A program made the position numbers and the translations under genes. From Verrucomicrobiaceae bacterium (GTDB lineage: Bacteria > Verrucomicrobiota > Verrucomicrobiia > Verrucomicrobiales > Verrucomicrobiaceae): a stretch of 64,000 bases of DNA. The notes under the pieces were generated by a model. That model was not told where the DNA came from, made no database searches, and saw nothing but the letters and a program-made list of their open reading frames with translations. The stretch lies in NCBI GenBank assembly GCA_016795465.1, contig JAEUHK010000127.1, forward strand, positions 62,001 through 126,000. Reading direction: 5' to 3'. Below, in pieces: positions 40,713-49,300 of the stretch. The first letter of the stretch is position 1. The number at the start of each line of letters is the position of its first letter.

Positions 40713-41441
40713 TCATGCTCCGCGCATCTTCGACACGTCGTAAAGCGAAAGCATCGAGGCGAGGCAGGCATCCCGCTGGCCGCCTTTGAGCATGTCAAAG
40801 GTGACGTGCTTGCCTGGCTGGAGGGTGAAATGACCGCTGCGGGTGCGGCGCAGGGCGCTAAGGTGGGCGCCGCAGCCGAGCTTTTGCCCGATGTCATGAG
40901 CGTAAGTGCGCACGTAGAAACCTTTGCTGCACACGACACGGAAATCGACCTGCGGCATCTCGACGCGGGTGAGCTCGTAGTTGTAAACGCGGACGAAACG
41001 CGGCTCGCGCTCCACTTCCTTGCCCTGGCGGGCGAGCTTGTAGAGCGGCACGCCGTCGATCTTCACGGCGCTGACCATCGGCGGTGTCTGGTAGAAGTCA
41101 CCACGGAACTGATCAAAGGCGGCGGCGATGTCCTCCTTGGAAAAATCGGGCACAGGCTTCTGCTCCACGATCTCGCCCTCGGCGTCCTGTGTGTTCGTCG
41201 TGGCACCGAGCGTCATGGTGCCGGTGTATTCCTTGTCCTCGCTCATGAGGAGGTCCTGGATGCGGGTGGCAGTGCCGACGACGAGAATGAGCATGCCGGT
41301 GGCCATCGGATCGAGCGTGCCGCAATGGCCGATCTTCTTCGTGTTGAGGCAACGGCGGGCCACGGCCACCACGTCATGAGAGGTCATGTCCTGGCCTTTA
41401 TCGACCAGGAGCACGCCGTTAATCGAGTCGTCGGACTTCAT
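40713..41441 (-). CDS. truB: tRNA pseudouridine synthase B
   Basis: A 242-residue enzyme that makes pseudouridine 55 in the T-loop of tRNAs. The ATG at 41441 gives MKSDDSINGVLLVDKGQDMT, the normal TruB start. The catalytic aspartate lies in HCGTLDPMATGML. Further family motifs are YTGTMTLGATTNTQDAEGE, PPMVSAVKIDGVPLY and SKGFYVRTYAHDIG. The C-terminal PUA-like part is short, giving a compact TruB. Its start overlaps the 3' end of nrnA by 23 bp, so the two are probably co-expressed. Confidence 0.95.
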   Translation of the reverse strand: MKSDDSINGVLLVDKGQDMTSHDVVAVARRCLNTKKIGHCGTLDPMATGMLILVVGTATRIQDLLMSEDKEYTGTMTLGATTNTQDAEGEIVEQKPVPDFSKEDIAAAFDQFRGDFYQTPPMVSAVKIDGVPLYKLARQGKEVEREPRFVRVYNYELTRVEMPQVDFRVVCSKGFYVRTYAHDIGQKLGCGAHLSALRRTRSGHFTLQPGKHVTFDMLKGGQRDACLASMLSLYDVSKMRGA

Positions 41442-42399
41442 CTTCGAGTGCGGAAAGGAATCTGGAGGCGGCTTCTTCAATGGGACCGCGCAAGCGGGCT
41501 CCGGCGGCCATGGGGTGCCCGCCGCCGCCGAAGAGCACACACACGTTGGAAACATTGACACGGGCATCCTTGGAGCGGGAGCTGGCGCGGATTTTGCCGT
41601 TTTCGAGCTCTTCAAAGATCACGCAGGCCACGACGCTGTCGATGCTGCGCATGGTGTCGATGAGGCCCTCGGTATCGCCGGGCTGCATCTGGATCTCACG
41701 CATGAGCTTCTGCGTGAGGTTCCAGCTCGCGATGCGGTCGCCAGCACGGAAGGCCATCTCATTGAGCATGGCACGCTGGAGGTCGATGCGGCGTTTGGGG
41801 AAGGATTGATAGCACAGCGTGGCGAGGCGTGCGGTGTCGAGCCCGGCCTCGAGCATCTCCGCGGCGATGCGATGCGTGCGGGCATTCGTGCTGGAGAATT
41901 GGAAGCTGCCTGTGTCCGTCGAGATGGCGACGAAGAGATTCTGCCGCACGGCATCGTCGATGGGGAAAGCACCCGCGACGAGCAGGTCATACACGATCTG
42001 GCCGGCCGCGGGCGACGTGGTGTCGATGTGCGCGAGATCGCCATAGCCGGGATTCGTGCCGTGGTGATCGATATTCACGAGCTTCGGCGCGGCGGAAAAG
42101 GCCTTCACGACACCTTCGCCGATGCGTTCATGCGTGGCGGTATCGAGTGCGATGGCGAGATCGATGTCCAAAACGCCGCAATCGGGCTGGATGACGGTTT
42201 CCGTGCCGGGCAGGAAGGTCAGGTTCGATGGCACGACGTCCTCCAAAATCGCCGTGACCTGCTTGCCCATGCTCCGCAAGCTCAACACGAGGCCGAGCAG
42301 CGAGCCCACGGCATCCCCATCCGGCCGCACATGGGCGGTGATGGCGATGCGTGATGCCGTGCGGATGGCAGCGGCGATGTCCGTGAGCGGAACGTTCAT
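41419..42399 (-). CDS. nrnA: Bifunctional oligoribonuclease/PAP phosphatase NrnA-type DHH phosphoesterase
   Basis: A 326-residue DHH/DHHA1 protein. The manganese site motifs are HVRPDGDAVGSLLG, ALDTAT and the DHH signature VNIDHHGTN, with a later DTGSFQFSST. The DHHA1 domain ends with the glycine-rich substrate loop FGGGGHPMAAGARL. NrnA degrades short RNA and pAp, and related members also hydrolyse linear products of cyclic dinucleotides. That is of interest because a c-di-AMP riboswitch lies 1.5 kb away. The ATG at 42399 is used. It overlaps truB downstream by 23 bp. Confidence 0.92.
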   Translation of the reverse strand: MNVPLTDIAAAIRTASRIAITAHVRPDGDAVGSLLGLVLSLRSMGKQVTAILEDVVPSNLTFLPGTETVIQPDCGVLDIDLAIALDTATHERIGEGVVKAFSAAPKLVNIDHHGTNPGYGDLAHIDTTSPAAGQIVYDLLVAGAFPIDDAVRQNLFVAISTDTGSFQFSSTNARTHRIAAEMLEAGLDTARLATLCYQSFPKRRIDLQRAMLNEMAFRAGDRIASWNLTQKLMREIQMQPGDTEGLIDTMRSIDSVVACVIFEELENGKIRASSRSKDARVNVSNVCVLFGGGGHPMAAGARLRGPIEEAASRFLSALEDEVRRLD

Positions 42400-42475
42400 G
42401 GGGCGGATTCGGGGGCGGGCTTCTTGGCGCATCCTGCCCCGCTTGTCGATGAATTCCTGCCATTTCTCCGGCCGC

Positions 42476-43822
42476 TCAACGTGCCTTTTCGAGCAGTTCC
42501 ATGACCTTCGCCGTGATTAAATCCTCCACCGCTTCCGTGTAAGGCCCGCGATGGCCGTATTCAAACATGCCGGTGACACCTTCATAGCCGCCTTCCTTCA
42601 ACACGCGGAGGCTTGGCACATAGCTGAGCAGGTCATTGTTGTAACCGCTGACCCATGTCGTGTTCCATCCCTGCGCCGCTTTGAACTTCAGCGAGTAATC
42701 GACCACCGTCTCGCCCGTGAGCGCGATGTAGGTGAGCTCTGGCCCGAAGCGCCACACCTGCACGGGATAGCGCACATGATCCGGCGTGCCGCCCGCGGTC
42801 TCGTGCTGGCGGATGAAGTGCTCAAACTCCCGCCGCGGCATGCCAGTGAGGTTCGGAAGGCGTTGCTTCAATTCCTCCAGCGGGATGCCAGGTTGCAACG
42901 GCAGCTCCGTCTCGCCCATCGCCACCTTCAAAGGGCCGCTGAGTGATGTCATCGTGCCTGCGAGCACCTGCCGCACGGCCTCGGCGAGGATATGGCCATA
43001 CATGCCCGCCAGCTCCACGGCCTCCACATCGCGTCCGCGGATGCGTGGCAGCGGATTTGCATCACCACCGCAGTTTTGCACAAACATCGCCACACAGCCG
43101 GGAAAGGCTTTTTCGAGCTCGAGCTGCGCAAAACCGGCGTAATCGCCATTGATGCTCAAGCCACCGAGAGCCGTCGTGTGGCATGAGTAACCGAAAACGA
43201 TGGCTTTGAGGCCATCACCCGCCTTCACCGCGATCACCGGCACGTCTTGATCCACCTGCCCGCCAAACGCACGACTCTCCGGACCACGCGAGCGCCTTCG
43301 GTTCACCGCCACACCGGCGAGGCCTTGATCAAAACGAAGCTCCGCGGGTGCGAGCGCCGCGATGGCCGCAACGATGACCTCATCATACTTCGCGTAAACC
43401 ATCGCCGTGTAGCGATCCTTGGCCGCAGCTTCTTCAGGTGTGAATTCATAATACAGCCACAACACATCCTCGGTGACCGGGCAGGAGTGATTGTGCGAGG
43501 TGTTGAGGATCAGCCGCTCACGCGGGATGTGATGCTTCTCCGCCGCGTTCTTCGCGATGATGGCGATCATCTTGTCGCTGAGACCCACCAGATCCGCGGT
43601 GACGAGCACGGAGGTGGCGCCGGAGTCATCACGCACTGCCAGCGCCTTCAACCAAATGGCATGATCGACACGTTGTGACATGCGTGTCTTGCCTCCATAA
43701 CCCGCGAGCGGCACCGATTCGGCCGGTGTGATGTCGGCTTTCGCCGCACCGGCCAGCCACGCGGCATTCGCGGGCATGCAAAAGCACCCGAGCAGCATCG
43801 AAAGTCTCACCATCGCATTCAT
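42476..43822 (-). CDS. Neutral/alkaline ceramidase-like hydrolase, exported
   Basis: A 448-residue exported protein from the ATG at 43822, with a signal peptide ending MPANAAW. The body resembles the N-terminal domain of neutral/alkaline non-lysosomal ceramidase. It starts with AGAAKADITPAESVPLAGYG, has the zinc-site motif LNTSHNHSCP, then FGYSCHTTALGG and the later IALTGETVVDYSL. The C-terminal immunoglobulin-like domain of true ceramidases is missing, which makes it shorter than the 600-700 residue enzymes. The natural amide substrate is unknown. It is divergent from the c-di-AMP riboswitch unit. Confidence 0.88.
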   Translation of the reverse strand: MNAMVRLSMLLGCFCMPANAAWLAGAAKADITPAESVPLAGYGGKTRMSQRVDHAIWLKALAVRDDSGATSVLVTADLVGLSDKMIAIIAKNAAEKHHIPRERLILNTSHNHSCPVTEDVLWLYYEFTPEEAAAKDRYTAMVYAKYDEVIVAAIAALAPAELRFDQGLAGVAVNRRRSRGPESRAFGGQVDQDVPVIAVKAGDGLKAIVFGYSCHTTALGGLSINGDYAGFAQLELEKAFPGCVAMFVQNCGGDANPLPRIRGRDVEAVELAGMYGHILAEAVRQVLAGTMTSLSGPLKVAMGETELPLQPGIPLEELKQRLPNLTGMPRREFEHFIRQHETAGGTPDHVRYPVQVWRFGPELTYIALTGETVVDYSLKFKAAQGWNTTWVSGYNNDLLSYVPSLRVLKEGGYEGVTGMFEYGHRGPYTEAVEDLITAKVMELLEKAR

Positions 43823-43902
43823 GAGCGAAACCAACGCCGATGCTCCAAAGGCTATTTCTGCGCCAAAGTGCCGCGCTGTTCATTCAGCGCATATCGACAA
43901 GA

Positions 43903-43931
43903 TTGACAAAACGCGTGCGCCGCGCGTGAAT
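43903..43931 (+). promoter_or_regulatory. Candidate promoter for the riboswitch transcript
   Basis: A consensus -35 hexamer TTGACA (43903-43908) lies about 48 bp ahead of the first riboswitch stem. A weak -10 candidate, GTGAAT, begins at 43926 after a 17-bp spacer. The -35 match is exact and the -10 match poor. The gap between the divergent ceramidase-like gene (43822) and the riboswitch holds nothing else I can identify. Confidence 0.4.
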
Positions 43932-43950
43932 TGCGGCGCAGCCGAAGTCA

Positions 43951-44099
43951 TCGCTCCTTCCTGAGTGGTGGCACGGGGGACCCAAACTCCCTGAGTCGCA
44001 AGACGCAGGGCGGGGCGAAGGAAGGCGGGTAACCGCTGACCAGTCCACTTCCAAGGACCAGCCCGACAGCTAACCTCGCAGGCCGATTTGGAAGGGCGA
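43951..44099 (+). promoter_or_regulatory. Cyclic di-AMP riboswitch (ydaO-yuaA class)
   Basis: The region carries the class's most conserved blocks in order. First is ACGGGGGACCCAAAC (from 43973), then GGGGCGAAGG, then GCGGGTAACCGC, and finally CCCGACAGCTAACCTCGCAG (from 44062). These match the known ydaO aptamers, which have GGGGGACCCAAA near the 5' side and GTCAGCTAACCTCG near the 3' side. A closing P1 stem is formed by TCGCTCCTTCC (43951-43961) and GGAAGGGCGA (44090-44099) with one bulge. It precedes an 86-residue zinc-ribbon gene at 44165. A short hairpin (44131-44154, GGTTT...AAACC) lies between and may be part of the expression platform. There is no T-run, so control may act on translation. 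Confidence 0.9.
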
Positions 44100-44164
44100 T
44101 CCTCTGCCCGGTGCCAGTGCATCGGGACCATGGTTTCCCTGTCAGAACAGAAACCAACACATCC

Positions 44165-44425
44165 ATGAACCTCACCGCTTCCTGCGGCACGGCTCCGTTG
44201 AGCCGTCCCGTGGAAATCCGTGCCCGTGCCACCTGCCGCGACTGCGGCTGCGAGATGACACGCGGCTGCCTCCTGCAAAACAACGTCTGGGTCAGTCCCA
44301 CCCCGATGGACATCACCATCCTGCGCCAGCTCCACGCATGGTGCTTCGGCGTGAAACGCGAAGCCCGCAAAGTCAGCGCCTGGCACTGCCCGCAGTGCCA
44401 TCGGCTCGATCTCATCACGAAGTAA
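44165..44425 (+). CDS. Small cysteine-rich (zinc-ribbon-like) protein under riboswitch control
   Basis: An 86-residue protein beginning MNLTASCGTAPLSRP from the ATG at 44165. Two cysteine groups, CRDCGCEMTRGC (about residues 24-35) and HCPQCH (near the C-terminus), suggest a single zinc-ribbon or related metal site. The middle has ITILRQLHAWCFGVK. There is no signal peptide or membrane segment, and no family that I recognise. It lies 65 bp downstream of the c-di-AMP riboswitch and 107 bp upstream of the SPFH gene, with a short direct-repeat tract between. No obvious Shine-Dalgarno sequence is visible. Confidence 0.75.
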   Translation: MNLTASCGTAPLSRPVEIRARATCRDCGCEMTRGCLLQNNVWVSPTPMDITILRQLHAWCFGVKREARKVSAWHCPQCHRLDLITK

Positions 44426-44440
44426 ACGCCCCGTCCCATC

Positions 44441-44476
44441 TCGTCCGACGGGTCTGACACGTCCGACTCGTCTGAC
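44441..44476. repeat. Four 9-bp direct repeats and a pyrimidine-rich tract
   Basis: Four consecutive 9-mers, TCGTCCGAC, GGGTCTGAC, ACGTCCGAC and TCGTCTGAC, lie between the small zinc-ribbon gene and the SPFH gene. They are followed by a CCATC-rich tract running up to the SPFH start at 44533. No function can be assigned; microsatellite-like drift or regulator binding are both possible. Confidence 0.7.
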
Positions 44477-44532
44477 ACACCCTTTTCCATCCACCAATCC
44501 AATCATCCACCCATCCATCACTCCATTTCTCC

Positions 44533-46314
44533 ATGAACACTCTCTTCCATCTCATGCTCACCTACTGGTGGGCCACGCTCATCCTCTTCTTCTTTCTCAT
44601 CATCAATGTCTTCGGCGTCGTGCACATCGGCGAACAGCAGGTCGGCCTTGTCATCAAACGCTTTGCCATGCGCAGCCTGCCGCCGGGCGAAATCATCGCG
44701 CTGAATGGCGAGGCCGGTTTCCAGGCGGACACGCTGCCGCCGGGACTGCACTTCGGTTATTGGAAATGGCAGTACAGCGTGCAGCGTATGCCCATGGTCA
44801 TCGTGCCGCAGGGCGAGCTCGCGCTCGTCGTCGCCCGCACGGGCACTGCGATCCCGCCGCAGCGCATCTTGGGCCGTGTGGTGAAGTGCGACCACTTTCA
44901 GGATGCCCGCGCCTTCCTCCAAAACGGCGGTGAAAAAGGCCGCCAGCTCGGCGTGCTCACCGCAGGCTCATATCGCATCAATCCGGCGCTGTTTCAGGTG
45001 CTCACCACGCGGAACTGCCATGAACACGGCATCTCGCCAGCCTCATTGCGCATCTTGAACATCGAACCGGACAAAGTCGGCATCGTCACCACGCTCGACG
45101 GTGCCTGCATCGAGCAGGGCGAGATCGCGGGCCCCATCGTGACGGGTCACAACAACTTCCAGGACGCGCAGGCCTTTCTCAGCGCCGGAGGTCGACGCGG
45201 TTTGCAGGAGCAGATTTTGCTCAGCGGCCAGTGGAACCTCAATCCGTGGTTCGCGCATGTCGAGCAGGTGGAGATGGTCGAGATTCCCATCGGCCATGTC
45301 GGCGTCGTCATCAGCTACGTCGGGAATTTGCACGAAGACGTCAGCGGTCCCGATTTCAAACACGGCGACCTCGTTGAAGTCGGTCACAAAGGTGTGTGGG
45401 TGCGCCCGTTGCTGCCAGGCAAGCATCCGGTGAATACACGCGTCATGCGCGTCGAACTCGTGCCCACCACCAACATCGTGCTCAATTGGGCCAACCGCAC
45501 CGAGGCGCATCAATTCGACGAAAAGCTCAATTCCATCACCGTGCGCTCACGCGATGGTTTCGCCTTCAATCTCGACGTTTCGCAAATCATCCACATCGGA
45601 GCTAATGAAGCGCCGAAAGTCATCTCGCGGGCCGGTTCCGTGCAAAATCTCATCGATCACGCCTTGCAGCCGATTGTCGGCAACTACTTCCGCAACAGCG
45701 CCCAGGCCTACACCGTGCTCGATTTCCTCAGCGCTCGCACCGAGCGTCAAAACGAGGCCGCGATGCACATCGCCGCCGCGTTGCGTGAATACGACGTGGA
45801 GGCCATCGACACGCTCATTGGCGACATCACGCCGCCCGAGTCGCTCATGAAGACTCAAACCGACCGCAAGATCGCCGAGGAGCATCGCAAGACCTACGAA
45901 ATGCAGGAAGCCGCCGAAAAGCAGCGCCAGCAGCTCGTTCGCCAGACTTCGCTCGCCGACATCCAGAACCAAGTCGTCAGCGCTGAGGAAGGCGTTCGCA
46001 TTTCCGAGCTCCACGCCAGCGCCGCCGTCAAAAAGAGCGAGGGCGATGCCACCAGCACGCGTCTCCGCGCCTCCGGTGAAGCCGATGCCATCCGCAGCAC
46101 TGGCCAGGCCAAAGCCGAAGCCCACTACGCCGGCATTCAAGCCGTCGGCCAGGACACCTACGCCCTCATGCAGCTCTTCCAAATCATCGCCGAGAAGAAC
46201 CTCCGCGTCGTTCCCGACGTGCTCGTGAACGGCGGTGGTGCCAATGGCGGCCTCGTCGAGGCTTTGATGGCGCTCGTGACGAAGAACACGCGTCAGGCTT
46301 CGTTGCCGTCTTGA
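44533..46314 (+). CDS. SPFH/Band 7 (flotillin-like) membrane protein
   Basis: A 593-residue protein. An N-terminal transmembrane helix (about residues 8-28) is followed by an SPFH/Band 7 domain starting VVHIGEQQVGLVIKRF. It includes repeated beta segments with IPIGHVGVVISYVG and VELVPTTNIVLNW. Residues 440-560 form the flotillin-type coiled coil, very rich in Ala, Glu and Gln, with RKIAEEHRKTYEMQEAAEKQ. A glycine-rich short tail follows. Flotillins organise membrane microdomains. It may lie in the same transcript as the riboswitch-linked small gene, which would place a membrane scaffold under c-di-AMP control; that is inference. Confidence 0.88.
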   Translation: MNTLFHLMLTYWWATLILFFFLIINVFGVVHIGEQQVGLVIKRFAMRSLPPGEIIALNGEAGFQADTLPPGLHFGYWKWQYSVQRMPMVIVPQGELALVVARTGTAIPPQRILGRVVKCDHFQDARAFLQNGGEKGRQLGVLTAGSYRINPALFQVLTTRNCHEHGISPASLRILNIEPDKVGIVTTLDGACIEQGEIAGPIVTGHNNFQDAQAFLSAGGRRGLQEQILLSGQWNLNPWFAHVEQVEMVEIPIGHVGVVISYVGNLHEDVSGPDFKHGDLVEVGHKGVWVRPLLPGKHPVNTRVMRVELVPTTNIVLNWANRTEAHQFDEKLNSITVRSRDGFAFNLDVSQIIHIGANEAPKVISRAGSVQNLIDHALQPIVGNYFRNSAQAYTVLDFLSARTERQNEAAMHIAAALREYDVEAIDTLIGDITPPESLMKTQTDRKIAEEHRKTYEMQEAAEKQRQQLVRQTSLADIQNQVVSAEEGVRISELHASAAVKKSEGDATSTRLRASGEADAIRSTGQAKAEAHYAGIQAVGQDTYALMQLFQIIAEKNLRVVPDVLVNGGGANGGLVEALMALVTKNTRQASLPS

Positions 46315-46346
46315 CACAAGGAATGACTCCCAGATAGAACGCTTGC

Positions 46347-49300
46347 ATGTTTTCAAGAGTTCCCCTCATCCGTGGCAGGTGGCTACAGGCCTTCAAGCCT
46401 GTGGCCATCAGTGTGATTGCGTTGGGAGCATGGTGGCTTCTTACTCTTCCGTTGAGTGGTGCCGAAACGGTCACCCTGCCGAATGGCGACTACCTCGTCG
46501 TTGATCCCGACTACGACCTGCCAGGCTCGCCGCCAGTGCCCGATGTTGGTGCTGTTTACCATCATCAAGCAGGCACCGGTCAGATTTTGGGAATGCTGAC
46601 AGGCAGCAAGGCAAATGATCAGATCGGCAGCGGTGGCATCACGGTGTTCGGCAATGGTCTTTATGCAGGTTTTCTGGTTCGCAGTCCATTGTGGGACAAT
46701 GGCGCGGCCACGGATGCGGGTGCAGTGTCGATGGGGGTTCCGGCGCAATTTGGTCCGTTCGGCGGAGTGGTTTCTGCGGCCAACTCGCTGGTCGGCTCCA
46801 CAGCAGGCGACCAGATCGGCAGCGGCGGCATCACGGTGTTCGGCAGTGATTCCTTTTCAGGGTTTGTGGTGAGTAGCCCGTTGTGGGACAATGGCACGGC
46901 CACGGATGCGGGTGCGGTATCGATGGGGGTTCCCGCGCAATTTGGTCCGGTTGCCGGAGCGATTTCCGCCTCAAACTCATTGGTCGGCTCCACAGCAGGC
47001 GACCAGATCGGCAGTGGTGGCATCACACCCGGTCTAGCGATCCTCAGCCCGTTGTGGGACAACGGGCCTGCGGTGGACGCGGGAGCCGTAACCTTCGGTA
47101 ATCCTGCCTTCGGTCCGGTTGCCGGAGTGATTTCCGCCTCAAACTCATTGGTGGGTTCCTCAGCTGGCGACCAGATCGGCAGCGGCGGTATCACGCTGTT
47201 GGGACCGGGTTTTTTGGTCCGTAGCCCACAATGGGACAACGGGCCTGCGACGGATGCTGGAGCCGTGACCTCCGGTCATCTTGGCTTCGGGCCGGTTGCC
47301 GGAGTGATTTCCGCCTCAAACTCATTGGTGGGTTCCTCAGCTGGCGACCAGATCGGCAGCGGCGGCATCACGCCGCTGGGTGACGTCGGTTTTTTGATTC
47401 GTAGCCCGCAATGGGACAATGGGTCAGCTGTGGACGCGGGAGCCGTGACTTTCGCTCCAACTGCCTTCGCGCCAGTGGCAGGAGTGATTTCCGCCTCAAA
47501 CTCCTTCGTTGGTTCCACAGCGGGGGATCAGGTCGGTAGCGGTGGTGTCACAGCATTGGTCGGTGGCCCCGGATCAAGCTTTCTGATCCAAAGCCCGCTG
47601 TGGGACAATGGCAGCGCCGCCGATGCGGGCGCTGTCACCTTAGGATTCTTGTCACCGGGAATGTTCAGTGGAGTGATTTCAGCATCAAACTCCTTTGTCG
47701 GCTCCTCGGCGGGGGATCAGGTCGGTAGCGGTGGTATCACGCTGCTAGGTGGTGGCGTTTTTTTGGTTCACAGCCCCCAGTGGGATAATGGGCCTGCGAC
47801 GGATGCGGGAGCCGTGACTTTCGGTCATCCTGCCTTCGGTCCAGTCGCCGGAGTTGTCTCCGCCTCAAACTCATTCGTCGGCTCCACATCTGGCGACCAG
47901 ATCGGCAGCGGTGGCATAACGATTCTCGATATCAGCCCCATCTTTGGCTTCCCGCCAGGCTCGGGGGCGCTAGCCGTCCTTATCCAAAGCCCGCTGTGGG
48001 ATAATGGCAGCGCCATCGACGCGGGAGCTATCACTATCACCGTCCCCTCGCCAGGAGCCGCGCAACCTTCGTTTGGGATTGTCTCGGTGTCGAATTCGAT
48101 CGTCGGCTCCACGTCCGGCGACCAGATCGGCAGCGGTGGCATCACGATTCTCGGCAGCCAGACTGCGGCGCGAGGCGTCTTGATTCGCAGCCCGCTATGG
48201 GACAATGGCAGTGCCATCAATGCAGGAGCTGTCACATTCTGGCCTCAAATAGGGCCCGGCCCCGCTGATAGCGAACCCGTCTCGGCGTCGAACTCCTTGG
48301 TCGGCTCTTCGGCGGAGGATCAGATCGGCAGCGGCGGCATCACAGTATTCGGCAGCAGCGACGCTCTCAGGGCTCTGGTTTACAGCCCTCAATGGGACAA
48401 TGGCAGCGCCGTCGATGCCGGTGCTTTCACCGTCGTCGCCCCAGGAACTGGCCCGATTGCCGGAGTGGTTTCGGCGGGCAACTCACTGGTCGGGTCCTCG
48501 ACGGGCGATCAAATCGGCAGCGGCGGTGTCTTTCCCATCACCGTCAACATCGGCGGTGTTTCCACCGTGCACGGTTTCATCGCTCAGAGCCCGCTTTGGG
48601 ACCACGGGCCTGCGATGAATGCCGGAGCCGTCACGGTGATCGGAGGCCTAAGTGGCCAGATGACTGCCGGCCTTGTTTCGGCGGCCAATTCCATCGTCGG
48701 GTCTCACCCAGGCGACCAGGTCGGGAGCGGTGGTTTTTCTCCTCGAAGTGATCTTTCGGGACTGGACCTGCTAAGCCCCCATTGGTGTTACGGGGCGGGA
48801 GCGGCCACTCCTTTTCAACTGATCCCACCCGTGCAGTTTGGTTCCTGGGCCGGAGTCGTGTCGGCGGCCAATTCCACGGTCGGAGCGGAAACCGCCGAAC
48901 CTGAGATCGTTCTCCGCCAGCCGTCACCCACGGAGGTGCCGAGCGGGAGTTCTCGCGACTTTGGAGGTGTGGCTGCGAATGCCACCTCCAGCCTGACTTT
49001 CACCATTCACAACAGCGGGACGGACGATCTGCTCTTGAACGGTCTGCCCAAGGTGGCGGTGACCGGTCCTGATGCGGCGCTGTTCAGCATCGTGGCCCAG
49101 CCACGCGACTTGATCGTGACCGGTGACAGAGCCACGTTCACCGTGAACTTCACCCCGACCGGCACAGGCACGAAGACCGCGCAGCTTTCCATCGCCACCA
49201 ACGACAGCGACGAAAGCCCCTATGTGATCCAACTCACCGGCACCGTGCTGCTACCGATCTCGGACTGGCGGCAGACGCATTTCGGAAGCTCTGCGAACAG

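Noticed and set aside
44131..44154. Intrinsic terminator downstream of the riboswitch aptamer
   Set aside because: The hairpin is weak and interrupted and has no T-run after it, so it is only noted as a possible expression-platform hairpin.
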